This document shows, piece after piece, positions 39,901 to 51,600 of a stretch of 64,000 bases of DNA (the stretch's first letter is position 1; the number at the start of each line of letters is the position of its first letter). The notes under the pieces are model-generated. The model saw only the letters and a program-made list of their open reading frames with translations. It was not told the origin of the DNA and made no database searches. The position numbers were made by a program, and so were the translations under genes. The stretch spans positions 97,799,501-97,863,500 of the forward strand of contig NC_133026.1 of the NCBI RefSeq assembly GCF_048771995.1, read 5' to 3'. This DNA is from Taeniopygia guttata (taxonomy: Eukaryota; Chordata; Aves; Passeriformes; Estrildidae).

Positions 39901-41959
39901 GGTTTGGTAATATCTGTAAAACTTGCCCAGAAGATTCTGCTGTCGTGAGCAATAGGAATATTTGGTCAGGATTTAGGAAAGGCAGGCAGGAAACAGGGAC
40001 AGAGTATTGCTGCCTTTGGGCAAGTACACTTCGAGAGGCAAGCTCTGCTTTGTCTAATCAGAGATCATTAACTCACATTTTTTTCTATTGCATAATTAAG
40101 CTCTAAAAAAGTGTCAACCGTCTAATACATCCTAGAAGATCACTCCCTAAAAGTGTTTGTCCTTTTCATTAGTGCAGTTTCCTACCTTTTTCCAACCAAG
40201 CTGCTGGGGAATCTAATATTCTTGAAAAGCTACAAGCAACATTCTAACAAAATTTGAACCAAGTGTTTCTAATCAATACAGTCAAGCTGGCCTGATGTAG
40301 AAGTTTTCTCAGAAAAATTGTAAGCAAAATATAACATTTTAAAATTAAGGATTTAATTTTAGATTATTTTGACTTTTTAGTAAGGAGGAAGGAAGTAAGA
40401 AGGGAATTATCCTGCAGCTGAAAAATGAATAGTTATTCATCAGACCCACTATTTAGCTACCTGCTATTAAAACATCATCTAGCCAACCATTTTTATCAAT
40501 ATTTGTAAATGCTTTATATCAGCATATATTACTATTGGATTATGATTTTGGTTATATTTGGTTATGATTTATCTGATGAACTAAAGTAATAATCATGGAT
40601 CCCGCTCTACTGACATACATTATAATTTCAGAAAGTCTTTAATTTTGCAGTAAAATAGACAGATAAATATTTTTAGACAGTCAGGATGGTGTCATATGAC
40701 TAAAGATGGTACAGATAGGATAAAATGAGATATCTTGTGAAAAAATGTGAGAATAGGTATTATAGTTATAGAATTTTTTCTCCATTCTGCCAAAAGTGAA
40801 ATGTGATAAAGGATGTTGTTGGAAAAGAGAGTGAATTTGAACATATTTATGTCCTGTAAGGTTTTAGTGCACATGGTCAACTAGGATCCTAAGAATCTCA
40901 AACTTTGCTTCTGTCAGGTTTTGTGGTTATATATTTTCTGCATTATCCCTTTCTGGATAATGTATGTGGCAGTAGAGCCTTTGTCTCATTTGCAAAAAAA
41001 CAAACCCGGCATGTTGTTTCTAGAAATCAGCAAAGCCAGTCTTCACTCAAGGCTGCAACTCTGGGTGAAACCATTATGTATAACAGTCCTTTGAAGGATC
41101 AGGTAGAAAACCAAACAGATGTCAAGATACCAGGAAAGGCTGGGTATGATACTGTTGGTACAAAGTACATTTTCATGCATAATATACTAAGAGTAGATTG
41201 TCTAACAGTAGCTCCAGTAAGACAACAGTAGTTTTATTTTGATATATGTCAAAATATAATGTTTGATTAGAGGTGCTTCATCTGAAAAGGTATGAACTGA
41301 ATAACTTGAGAGATCATGTTCATTGATACTGAAGCCAGATGACATAATGTAAACAGAAGATCTGCCTATACTATGCATCCTGTAGTCTGAGTGCCACATT
41401 GAGTCCACTGTGACTAAATACTTGCGGCTTTATCTCCTAAACGACATTTACTGTGCAGTGTGGTTATGAACTTGTGGTCAAAAAACATCCTGGTGAAATA
41501 AATAGTGTGAAGCAAAATAGAATTACTGAGAAAATAAACCAAGAGATCTGCACAGTTCCTTTATTTCTTGGAACACGTTGCCTTACAGGCATTGTATGGA
41601 TTAGAGAATGAAGATAGATTAGAGATACAGAAAGACATAAATACTGATTGATAGAGTGATATATATAGCTGTAGTTATAATCTGTTTAAGTTTTCTAGTC
41701 TCACTTCAGGATGAGCACTGTCATTTCACTTCGCTTCTACTCTGAGTCAAAAAAAAAAAAAACAAGTAGAAAATAATGAAAAAAAATAGTAGCACTAAAC
41801 AGGAAAGAGAATCCACACACATGTAGTGTGCAAGCAGAAAGAGATTAATGCAGTGAAAATTTCCAGACGACACCAGATGATACATTTTTCTCAAAAAGAA
41901 TACCATGTCATGGGCAGTTGCAGAATCTCTGTAAAAAGAGGTAGGAGCCATCTTAGTTT

Positions 41960-42400
41960 AATTGACACAGGGTTGCAGTGATTGAAAGCAGCGAGAGACA
42001 ATCCTTTCCTGGCACCTTTCTGGCCTTTAAGTGCTTCTAAAGATAGCTTGCCACAGAGGTAACAAACCAGCTGCTATCTTATTGCCTTTAGTTGCCGGAT
42101 CCCAGAGTTGCACCCCTACTTCATCCCATAACTCCATTGTAAAAGCAGTGCTGGCATTTAACCCCCTGACATGTGATTCTTCCCAGCATAAAACCAGTTT
42201 AAGAGAATGAGAAGCAACTGATTTGCCATGTCTCTCTAAAAGTTCAGACATAAGTTTGAAAAAATGTTTTTCTTCTGAGGACATACTACTGCCCATATTC
42301 CCCACAGATCATCTTCAAAATCCAAAGGGATTGATGCTGGCCAGGCTCCCGCTTCCTTTCAACAGCACTTCAGTTCTGTGGGGCTCATTGCTGGATGCCA
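41960..42400 (-). mobile_element. Endogenous retrovirus remnant: leader and gag start
   Basis: Reading on the minus strand, this interval lies directly downstream of the LTR at 42401-42802. It contains a possible primer-binding region beginning TGG (plus 42383-42400), a short leader and a gag-like open frame. Sequence after the gag fragment (below 42027) continues with stops and cannot be followed past about 41960. No protease, polymerase or envelope blocks and no second LTR were seen, so the provirus is strongly truncated. Confidence 0.6.
42027..42305 (-). pseudogene. ERV gag fragment, matrix-like N-terminus
   Basis: The 92-residue frame starts MGNMGSS, a glycine-2 context suited to N-myristoylation as in retroviral matrix proteins. 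It continues with a charged helical stretch (FFKLMSELLERHG, residues about 15-27). Then comes the pattern of one W in a CWEE context, followed by a LWDEVGVQLWD block (residues about 59-69). This arrangement of a myristoyl start, helix bundle and tryptophan-bearing block is typical of alpha/beta-type Gag matrix domains, including many avian endogenous ones. A full Gag has several hundred residues; here a stop follows at residue 93 and capsid and nucleocapsid regions are absent. The upstream LTR and leader support the call. Family assignment is by pattern, not by search. It is a broken remnant. Confidence 0.65.
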
Positions 42401-42802
42401 GTTAGGCAAATTGTTCTTCTTCACACAGAGCACCATTTGCAGTAATTGAAACATGCAGTGCAAGCATGGCAAAGCAAACAAGCAAGCAAGGCAAAGCCAG
42501 TTTATTTCACTAATCACCAGTATTTATAGTTCTTTAACTTCCACACAAGATTTTCTGCTCAGACTCCCTTGCGCCTCTTCCCTTAGCAACACAATCTTTT
42601 TTGGTTATCAAGTCCCTGTTACAACCTTTTGTGCCATCAATATCCTTGTCCACATCCTCTCTCATCAGAGTGGTCAGATGTGGGGTCTTCACTCCTTGTT
42701 CTTGCCTTGAGCTTGTCTCTCTCATGGCTTCCATTGTACCAGGGCCAGGAGGTCTGCAGTGCTACACAGCTCAGCTTCTGCAGCTCTCTGATCTTCCACA
42801 CA
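42401..42802 (-). mobile_element. ERV LTR belonging to the gag remnant
   Basis: On the minus strand the interval begins TGTGTGGAAG (plus 42802 downward). It contains a TATA-like box (plus 42521-42530) and an AATAAA signal (plus 42501-42506). A short repetitive U5-like stretch of gctttgccttgcttgcttg type follows (plus about 42465-42500), and the LTR ends before the TGG of the primer-binding region. Length is about 400 bp. TATA and AATAAA lie close together, as in retroviruses with a short R region. The 5' boundary is uncertain by tens of bases, and no target-site duplication was identified. Confidence 0.6.
42501..42530 (-). promoter_or_regulatory. LTR TATA-like box and polyadenylation signal
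   Basis: The minus-strand reading is actataaata followed about 15 bases later by gaaataaac. This gives a putative core promoter and a putative poly(A) signal within the LTR. Activity today is unknown. Confidence 0.5.
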
Positions 42803-43300
42803 GAGTCATTTCAGTTATCAGCTGGCATGTGATATAAAAAATATCAAAGACTATTTCCTAGGAAATGCAAATGAGTTGTTTTTATTTTTTTAATTCCTCA
42901 TTACAATGAGCACTTTGTCACAAATATGCTATAGCTTCAAATATTCTTTATTTTTTAATATTTTAAATGAGAAAAATAAAAATCCCATAAAGCCAAGAAT
43001 TATTCAGAAATGAAAAAATAGATCATTAATTTAGTTCATATGAACCAAATTAAAAACAAAAATGTAGTTTCTAAAGGATTGAATAGTTTTAAAACTATGA
43101 AATGTTGCATGAATTTTATTTCAAAAGTCAGATTTATTGCCATAAGAATGCAAGGTATTTGAAATAACCTAGTCCCAAAGGGATAAATCTGCAATCCAGA
43201 GAGAACTGCAAGGAATAAAAGCTTCTGCATTGATTTACTAAACTATCTCTTTCCCTTTATCTTCTGTATCTTCTGGTCTTTTTTTTTTTTTTTTTTTTTA
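42803..43300. other. AT-rich DNA with T21 run
   Basis: No gene or element is visible. A T21 run occupies 43279-43299. Confidence 0.6.
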
Positions 43301-43319
43301 ACCACAATGAATTAAAAAT

Positions 43320-43870
43320 ATAAATGAGAAATTTAGCTGCAGTGTGGAAATCAATGAGCTGTTCAAGAGGAGTCTGCAGGATTTGTTTCCTTGACCTCAG
43401 TGTTGCCTTTGGTAATCCATTTGAATAGGGTTCCTGTTTAATGGCAGGAGACAATTGGAAATGCCACGATTTATTATGCATATGAATTAAATAGACAATG
43501 CTTAATTTTCTAGTTCTTCTTTCAGAATCATTTTCTGTTTGACTGAAAAACTGCAACTTTGCTTTTCACTGAGTGAAATCACTGAAGACTGTGACAAGAC
43601 AAGCCTAATTTATTTTCTTTCTCTTCTCTTCCATCCACCCTCAAAGCCTTTATCCCTATTTAATTTTAAATGCATTGATTATCTCCTATTAGGCTTAGTG
43701 AAGGCAGACTAACAACTGCTAATAGAATTCCATAAACAATAAATTAGCTTGTAGATTAAGCTCTCCTGCATTATTTTTTCAAGGCTGTGATTAGACCTGT
43801 ACAGATCTCAAAGTGCTAAAGCTAAATAAAAGTTATCCCCCATGCCTACTGCCCAGAAAGAGGACTGAAA
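43320..43870. other. Candidate conserved non-coding element (enhancer-like)
   Basis: Unlike its surroundings, this interval has little simple sequence. It carries clustered developmental-type words: TTTATTATGCATATGAAT near 43470-43487, TGATTATC near 43676-43683 and a SOX/homeodomain-like AAACAATAAATTAG near 43733-43746. It also has GTGATTAG near 43788-43795. No open frame of interest is present. Conservation cannot be tested from one sequence, so the call is inference. Confidence 0.3.
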
Positions 43871-43903
43871 TACACTTTTCTAATGGTTTCAGCAGAATTC
43901 TGT

Positions 43904-44489
43904 TGTACTGAGTCTGAAAAGATGGAGCTTTTTTCCCCACAGCAGCCCTCACAGTGCTGTGCTTTGCATTGGTAGTTAGAAAGGTGTTGATAACACACCA
44001 GTTTTCTGGCTACTGCTCAGCAGTGCTGGCACAGCATCAGCTCTGTTTCTCAATGTTCTCCACACACACACACACCTGTAGGGTGGGGGTTGGGTAAGAT
44101 TTTGTGAGGTGGCATAGCCAGGACAGCTGATCCCAAACAATCAAAGGGTTATTCCAGACCATAGAGTGTCTGCTCAGATATAAAATCTAAGGAAGAGAGA
44201 AGGAAGGGAAGGCATGCATTATTTATGATATTTATCTTCCAGAACAACCACTGTGTGTGCTGAAACCTTGCTTCCTGGGAAGTGGTTGGACACCGTGTGC
44301 TGATGAAAAATAGAGAAAGAAGTTGTGGGTTTTCCTTTGCTCCTACATGCATGAATTGTTTTTCTTTATTAAATCACCTTGGTCCACAAGGAGTTCTTTC
44401 CATGTTATTTTCTCCCTGTCCTGCTGAAGAGGGCTGTGATAGAACAGCTTGGTGAACACCTGGTATCCAGCCAAAGTCCACTGACCACA
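43904..44489 (+). mobile_element. Solo LTR of avian ERV family (same family as 53.3 kb)
   Basis: Blocks appear in the family order. A start of tgtactgag..., then 'cagtgctgtgctttg' (43953-43967), then 'gtgttgataacacacc' (43985-44000). Next come 'gctcagcagtgctggcaca' (44015-44033) and 'agccaggacagctgatccc' (44116-44134), then a 'gctcagatataaa' TATA-like box (44172-44184). Near the end are 'tattaaatcacctt' (44368-44381, poly(A)-type signal ATTAAA) and a U5 closing in ...gaccaca. A (CA)n run sits at 44061-44075. No retroviral coding sequence lies on either side, so it is a solo LTR. Divergence from the copy at 53.3 kb is obvious by eye; ends are approximate. Confidence 0.72.
44061..44075 (+). repeat. 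(CA)7 microsatellite
   Basis: A short CA dinucleotide run inside the solo LTR. Confidence 0.95.
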
Positions 44490-44689
44490 GCTGCTTGAAG
44501 ATCAAATTCTTGCTTAAAAGGCCAGAATTTATAATATGGTAAGATATGTCAGGAGTGGGGTGTCCTGACCTTTATCTGTGGAAAAAGTAGTATAAGCTGA
44601 TAGACTTTTATCACAGTCATAGGAGCAGAGTCTACTTCATGTTCAAGAGACTGCCTGTCCAGCTGCTTGCTCAAAGTATGGTCACCTAT

Positions 44690-45120
44690 GAAGTCAGACC
44701 AGGTTGCTCAGAGCTGTGTTTAGTCAGGATTTAAAAACCCCAAAGGACAGAGAACACAGCCTCTCTGGGTAGCCAACTTGGCTACCTGTCTGTCTTTGTG
44801 GGGAAACAACTTTCTTATTGCATTTGTACCCATTGTCTCTTTAACCTGTCAAGAATGGTTGTAAAGAGCCTGTCTTTGTCTTACCAGAAAACCTAATGCA
44901 CTGGGGAGGTGCAGTTGGGTCCCCAAGTTTTATGTTCTTTAGAATGAGCCAGTTCTGGTCCTTCAGCCCCTTCTCCCAGGGCAAACGCTTATCTCTGAGT
45001 GTTCCATGTGCTCTCTGTTGAAGTTGCTCCAGTTTGCTAACACATTTCTTATCCTGAGGTAAAGAGAAATATTTCTACAACAGTTTGAAGATGATGGAGT
45101 GGCCCTGGATGGATGTACAG
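44690..45120 (-). mobile_element. CR1 LINE fragment, antisense, decayed
   Basis: On the plus strand the order 'aggttgctcagagc', 'cagcctctctgggtagcc', 'ggggaaacaactttctt', 'ttgtacccattgtctctt', 'gtaaagagcctgtctt' mirrors the reverse complement of the CR1 C-terminal coding region. 'ctctgttgaagttgctcc' and 'cacatttcttatcctgagg' follow, continuing that order. There is an odd piece at about 44885-44960, perhaps a small rearrangement or heavy decay. The octamer tail of CR1 is missing on the left side. Frames are broken throughout. Confidence 0.7.
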
Positions 45121-47662
45121 CTACATTAATTCCTTTTAGAATATATATGTACATATATATTTAAACAACTTTCATATATCTCTTTCTTCTGCCTTTCAGA
45201 ATTAAATCTTTAGGGAGACACTGTAACTATAATGCCACAAAAAAACTTGAAGTGATATTTGATTTTATTAAAGGTATTTTCATAGATAAAAAACACATTA
45301 GTTTATTCTTTCTAACTTGCTGTACTATCTAAAAAAAAATTTAAAAAAGGATTGTTTTTCCTTCCTCCATGTTCTTCCTTTACTTTAAGAAGATCTTCAG
45401 TTTCAGAAGTGTTGCTTGGTATCGTCTAGCATGTATCCAAGAATTACGTGAAATCTGAGCAGCAGCCTCTACAAGTCATTGAACTGTAAAAAATAAAGTA
45501 CGTTGACAATTATATTTTCGCAAGCTGTTCTGACACCAAGAGTATGTATAAATACTTTTGCACACTAGTTTGCAAAGATATTGGAATTGACAGAAGTACT
45601 TACTACAGACCATTAATAAATTGTGACTCAACCAACTCATTGTTATCAATGAAACACCAATGTGGTATCAAAGACTATTCAAGACTGGGAGAATCTGGGA
45701 CTTTTTCTGCTTAAAGCTTTCTTTTGAATTCTTATTTTAAAAGGGTTCCTGTTGTCATTAATAGCAGAAAAAAAAGAAAATGTCAAAGTAGTCACATGAT
45801 ATAATTTAATAGACAATGAACAGTTTTGTAGAAAGCCTGTTAAAATGGCATTGTATGGTTTGAAAAATTGCAACTCTGATTTAAAATAAATAAATTTCAA
45901 TTATTAGTTTGGTTGATAAAAGTCTAATAAACAAGATTGGACTGCTTAAGAGCATCATGGTTACCCCTACCAAACACACTGTCATAATATAAAGAAACAC
46001 ATTTAAAGCATCCTATATTCAGTCATACTCCACCTCTTTTCATCAAAATTCCTAACAAATTATCATCTGTATTATTATGGAAGAAAAGACTTGTAAAGCT
46101 GCTTCTGAAACATTTAAATAAGCTCAAGAAAAAAAAATTAAAGTAAATGTAATTTTGACAATGGACATTAATGGAATTTTTAAAATTATAATAAAGTTTT
46201 ACATACATTACTTTTCTCCAAAGCAGAAAAGTAATCAAAATAGTTGCTAAAAATAATGTAATAAATCATGAATACTACAATGAGAAGCAGAGATGGAAAT
46301 CATAAGTATGTGGAGTATATCCATTATAACCTTAGTCCCTGCATGACATCAGCTAGAACTTGAACTGGGATGAATATGCTGAACAATTCTCAGATGATGA
46401 AATTGATATTTTGATCTAAACAAGCAGTGTGTGGCCTTTGTAGTTCTTTGGTCTGGGAACATTAAATAATGGAACACCACCAGAAGAACACCACAATATA
46501 TGGGAAAACAAATTCTAAGAAAAGTTTGGATCTTCTAAAGGAAAGAGTTAAATCACCGGGGAAGTCTTCAGAGAACTTCTGGACAAGACATTTGCATTAA
46601 AGAAATAATCTAAGAATACTTGTTTGAAGAAGAAAATTCACAGTCAACATCTAAGGTTTTCTGTGGATAAAATGACAGGTTGAAAAACATAGATTTAAAA
46701 AAGTGTACTTGATGTATTATTTAGAACCTTAAAGATATAAATTAATTTTAAAATAACCTACTTTTAAAAAAAATAATTATATAATTGGACTTTAATGTGG
46801 ACAAAAGTACATGAAGACAAAATGTACAAGGGCTACTGAAATCTCAAAAGTCAAATCAAATTTTATTTCATTGCTTCCTCTCTAGTGAAGTGAATTTTTC
46901 TCAAGATGCCTGGAAATCTATTTAGCACATTTAAGAGGTGGTCTCTTAGGATATTGCTGCATGAGAAGTGACATGCTGATGGACATGATTGTCTTGTTCA
47001 CTGTTGCCATATGAAGCAAAGGATTAGGAAAATATCAAATACCCACTGAAAAAAAATTAATTAATGAGCACTGGAAGAAATTAATAAATTAGAAATTAAT
47101 TTATTAGAAATTAATGAATAACTTCAATCTTTCGCATACAGCATCATTCATACTTCTGGATTTTTAACTTTGATGTGACAATACAGATCATTCTGCAGAA
47201 GAGCAAATTTATCAAAGATGACTACTTCTATGATGACTGTGAATTAATCAAGGAAAAATCACAAAGAAAAACACCAGAAATGGAACATAAAGCACTCTTT
47301 CAGTATTCAAAGAGGCACTAGGAAAAGCAGTATCATGATACCATGCTATAAACTGATATCATGTCATCGAGAAACATATTCACCTGGGTCATGTTTTTTA
47401 TTAATTATGAGGGAGTACAAGATGTTCTATTGAATATGTTTTAAAAATCATCAATCAAAAAAGTCTCACAATAAAACAGATTCAGTAAATATCTCATTTT
47501 TTTTTATTTTCCCGCTTATTTCCTTTTGCTTTGTTGGGAGTTTTTGGTTTATTTTTTCTTGTTTTTAAATGGCAGCATGAAGCAAGCTATGTAGTGTATC
47601 ATTTTCATTTTAGACCTGCGAAAAATTATTTACAAGCAATCCCTGCACCGTGATAAGTATTA

Positions 47663-47664
<2 letters not shown>

Positions 47665-47716
<52 letters not shown>
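47665..47716 (+). repeat. (AGAT)13 microsatellite
   Basis: Thirteen uninterrupted AGAT units span the 52 bases, followed by an imperfect gatag. Such perfect tetranucleotide arrays are usually length-polymorphic. Confidence 0.97.
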
Positions 47717-48565
47717 GATAGAAAGACAAGCTTTAAATTAAAAAAAAGGCTCCATGAATTCTTGCACATAGATATTCTCCATTTGTTTTTCAAGGTACAG
47801 TATGACTACTTTTTAAATGAAGTTTCTTTCAAAAGGTTACATGTAAAACTTATTTTCATTAATAGGGTAGACTGACTCTGAATGCCACTTAAGTCTGTAA
47901 AAAATATGTTAATTGATAGTAATAGATATCTGGGTATAAAAGATTTGGTTTTGTTCCATTTTTGTTCTATACTCTGGTTTTATATTTAAGCGAAATTAAG
48001 AATATTTTCTTCTCAAAAATGCTTCCTTACTTGTTCTACTTCTGAAAAAGTTTGCTCTTTTCCTAGTATCCAAAATTACCTAGGTGTTCAAAAAAAAGCA
48101 TAATCTCAAAGAAGTATATAAAGCTGCTTCTTCTCTCTGGTTACTGAACTCTTACATCTATCATTAATAGAAAAAGAACTGAAAGAGAGCGTCCAGCCCT
48201 TGGTGTTGATTTTACACTGTAAAACCTCTGTATGCACTTATGGCAACCCTATTATTGCCAGTTCGTTTCATCATGTTTAATTTTACAACAGAGATTAGCA
48301 TGTGAATTAAAAAATATCAAACAATGACTTTACAATGTCAACTAGTATGTTTTATATACAATCAGACATAATTTTAGGAAATAAACCAGTGATCGATTTT
48401 TGGAATTAAAATCCTTACCCTTCTACGAATATTTTAGCTTTCAAATAATAATGCATTCTTACAGCATGTGAATAAATTTTGGCTCTTAAGAACTAACTAT
48501 GTACACCTGAAGAGTTCATAAGTGCATTAGTGTATTTGATTCCACGGCAACTCCGGACAAACATT

Positions 48566-48633
48566 AAAAAAAAAAAAAAAGAAAACAAAAAGAAAAAGAA
48601 AAGAGGGAAAAAAAAGAAAAAAAGGAAAAAAAG
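48566..48633 (+). repeat. A-rich purine tract
   Basis: Almost pure A with scattered G residues over 68 bases; simple sequence. Confidence 0.93.
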
Positions 48634-51600
48634 TTAATCTTCCTCTCTTTGCTCCCTGTGCACAACTTGTGCTGCATATATATAATGAATACTAAGGTGG
48701 ATTGATGGCTTTGATTGACTTGGGAGCATTTTACACATAGAACTTACACTCCTCCTTCTCCCATTTCATACCATAATTTCAACTCTGATGAGATAATTCT
48801 CTTTTAGCCTTCCCTAGCTGTATTTTCATTGGGATTTTTTGACCATTTTACTTATGTCTTTCCTAGAGTTGGAAAATTTTAAATCTTTTTCAAGAAGCAA
48901 ATTCAAAGCTGTAAAGAAAATACTATCCTTACTAACTAAAATGTTAATACTTTTTTACATAACATTCTCGAAAACAAAGTCAGCAAGACATCAGGAACTT
49001 TGTTCAGTGGAAATGTTATTCGAGACATAATATTGTGAAAAAGTTTATTTCATCACAAGACAAGCCAAGTAGATTGTCTTTTTAAAATTGTCATTTAAAA
49101 TCATCCATTAGCTCTCTGGTCCTTTAGTCTATAGCTAAAGATATGGTTTTCTGATAAAACTTGCTAGCAGTGGAAGGACTAGTAAATATAAGGGGAAATT
49201 TTACTATCTGCATTTACATATGAAGCTACCAACTGTCATTTTGATGGTTTCATTCAATTTACTTAACAAATGATTTTTTTATGTGATATGGGTGATGGAA
49301 GCATTGCTGTTTTACTTGCCTTTATAGATCCAGGTCTGGTGAACAATCCATGTTCTGTTAGACGATGTGGCTTCACATACACGATCTCTGCCTGTTTTAC
49401 TTACTGATGGTTAAGAAAAAACTCATCTGTTTGAAAACGAATTCACATTTCTATTGATACTGTAGATCTTGTAAAAAATAAGTTGGAGTTTGAATGTGAA
49501 AATCCTTCTCATTAAAATCTATAATCTCTTCTCTCTCTCGCTACCATCTCTTCATCCAAGACCCAAACTGAATCATAGTTCTTCAATTGTTATGGTTAAA
49601 ATTCCTTTAAAAAAAAAAAGTGATATAAGACATTGTACACCACAGCATATAAAGAATATCTCCTTGAGTTTGTGTGACATAGTATTTAAGGTGGAAGGTT
49701 TAATACAAATATTAAAAAAAAAAATCTGTAAGCAGGAAATTATTAGCTGTTTACTTGTGACCCTTCTTATTAGGAAACTTACGTATTTTTAAGACTCCCC
49801 CCCAAAAAAAATAAAAAACAAAGATCAAAATCTAAACATGTCCACCCTCTCAATTAATTTTTGAGTCCTTTCATAATTGCTATCTGGCATATTCTGCTGA
49901 AAAATGACTGAATATTCTTTGTCTGTACTCTATTTTTCTATAAAAACTTGATACCTGTGCAATTATCTGAAGACTTAACCACCTGCAGGCACCTACAAAA
50001 TTTGTGAGTGTATTTATTCCAATGTAAAAGTTCACTTGAGACTTAAAGCTCTGCTCCTGCCTTTGGCTCCTGGCAGCTTGAAATCTCTCTCATCTCTAAA
50101 CCCCACTGAGAACTGTAAAGCAGGAATTCCTCAAACTATCTCACTTGAAGGAATCAATCCAGCAGGTGTCACAAGGTGACACATACCTTATGTATTGTGG
50201 TCACACTCCAGGGACTGCCAACTCACCTCTGAAAGATCAAAGAGAAATGTGTTTATATGGGGTCCTGAAATACACCAATGTAAAACTTGGCTTTAAATCT
50301 TGCATTTAGGTGATTTTCTCCACTTATGAAAGAAAGCCTCCTGTGAGGAAAATTAGCAACACAAAACAGTTTTTCTTAAAATGGTATTTTATATAATATT
50401 CTATATATAATTTCCAATGATTTATAAGAATATGTATTAAATGTTCACTATTCCAAGACATATATTCTATTATTTTTGCTTAGCCTGTAGGAACTGTAAA
50501 CCCAGGTAGAATTCTAATTATCTAAACCACTCTGAAATACTGAATTCTAACATTTGCTACACAAAAGGAATAATGAAATGAAGGCAAATGCTGTTTAGCT
50601 TGATTCAACACCCTTTTGCTCCATTACACAGAAGTGTTCACTGTGCTTTAACCTGAAAAATGCTTCATAATAAAGATGTTGTCAGGTGTAATTATCATTT
50701 TTGGATAGGAATAAATGAGGTAATAACTGTTTCAAGGCACAATGAAAATGGATTCATTCAGACATGAAAACATTTTGGACATAACATACCCCAAAGTGTA
50801 GCTTTAGAAATTCCAAGCAATATTTATGAAATCACAAATAAATAAGGGCTCTTATTGATTATTTACTCAAATGGTACAATTCCACTGACTAAGTAGTAAC
50901 AAAATGGCTAGTTTTGTTTCTTAGATTTGGGAAAAAAATAATCCCTTTGTGCTCTGAACTGCCGCTGAAAAGATTCCTCTGTGCAGCAGAGATAGAAGCA
51001 CAGGCACTATGTGATGAGTTCAACTCAATTACACTGTAACCGAGTGAAGTCTGCAATGCGGACAAGACCTGTGTGGGGTATTGAGCAGTTCAAGGACTGA
51101 ACCATCCAATTTACTGAAGATAATGAAATGTGTCATAATCATTCCCACTGCAAATGCTCATGTGGAGAGGATTTTTCATTGATGACAAACATATGGACTG
51201 ACAAAGGGAGCAGGTGTGAAATCGACTTAGTTAAAGTAGAGCCTCAAATCTGGGCTAACTTCCCTTTGATATGTCAAACTAGTCTCAGTTCTACCCTAAA
51301 AAAATCACAGAGTGCTTAGGATCACTAATGGTCGTCATAATCATACTTAGTGCTTGCATAGGACTTCATGTTTTCAAAGTATGTACAAATCTGCATTTCT
51401 ATCTTATTTGTGTGTGGCCTTGGAATTGATGCTCAAGGTGAACAGTGAAACGTTTCTCAGTGACAGAGCTTCAGTTATGTATCATTTTTTGAAATTAAAG
51501 TGGGGTGAGGAGAGGGTAAGAAGGAAAGATTGGTTTCAGATGGGAGCTGACAGTCCTTCCTGTTGTCGATCAGCTCAGCTTCATTGAGAGGAGAAATATC

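Larger units (their letters stand above)
34541..41950. other. Mostly AT-rich unique DNA, no gene seen
   Basis: It contains an A/C-rich low-complexity part (about 34890-35015), a T/G-rich tract (36541-36665) and a T19 run (36902-36920). Open frames such as 40905-41231 plus and 39689-39952 minus have no recognisable domain. The part 39600-40080 is slightly more GC-rich but unassigned. Confidence 0.5.

Noticed and set aside
41721..41951. Minus-strand 76-codon frame below the gag remnant, considered as further retroviral coding sequence
   Set aside because: Hydrophobic and phenylalanine-rich owing to an A/T run, with no retroviral motif. It starts after stops that end the gag frame.
45140..45161. 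22-bp perfect palindrome
   Set aside because: It is made almost entirely of alternating A and T, so symmetry is expected for simple sequence.
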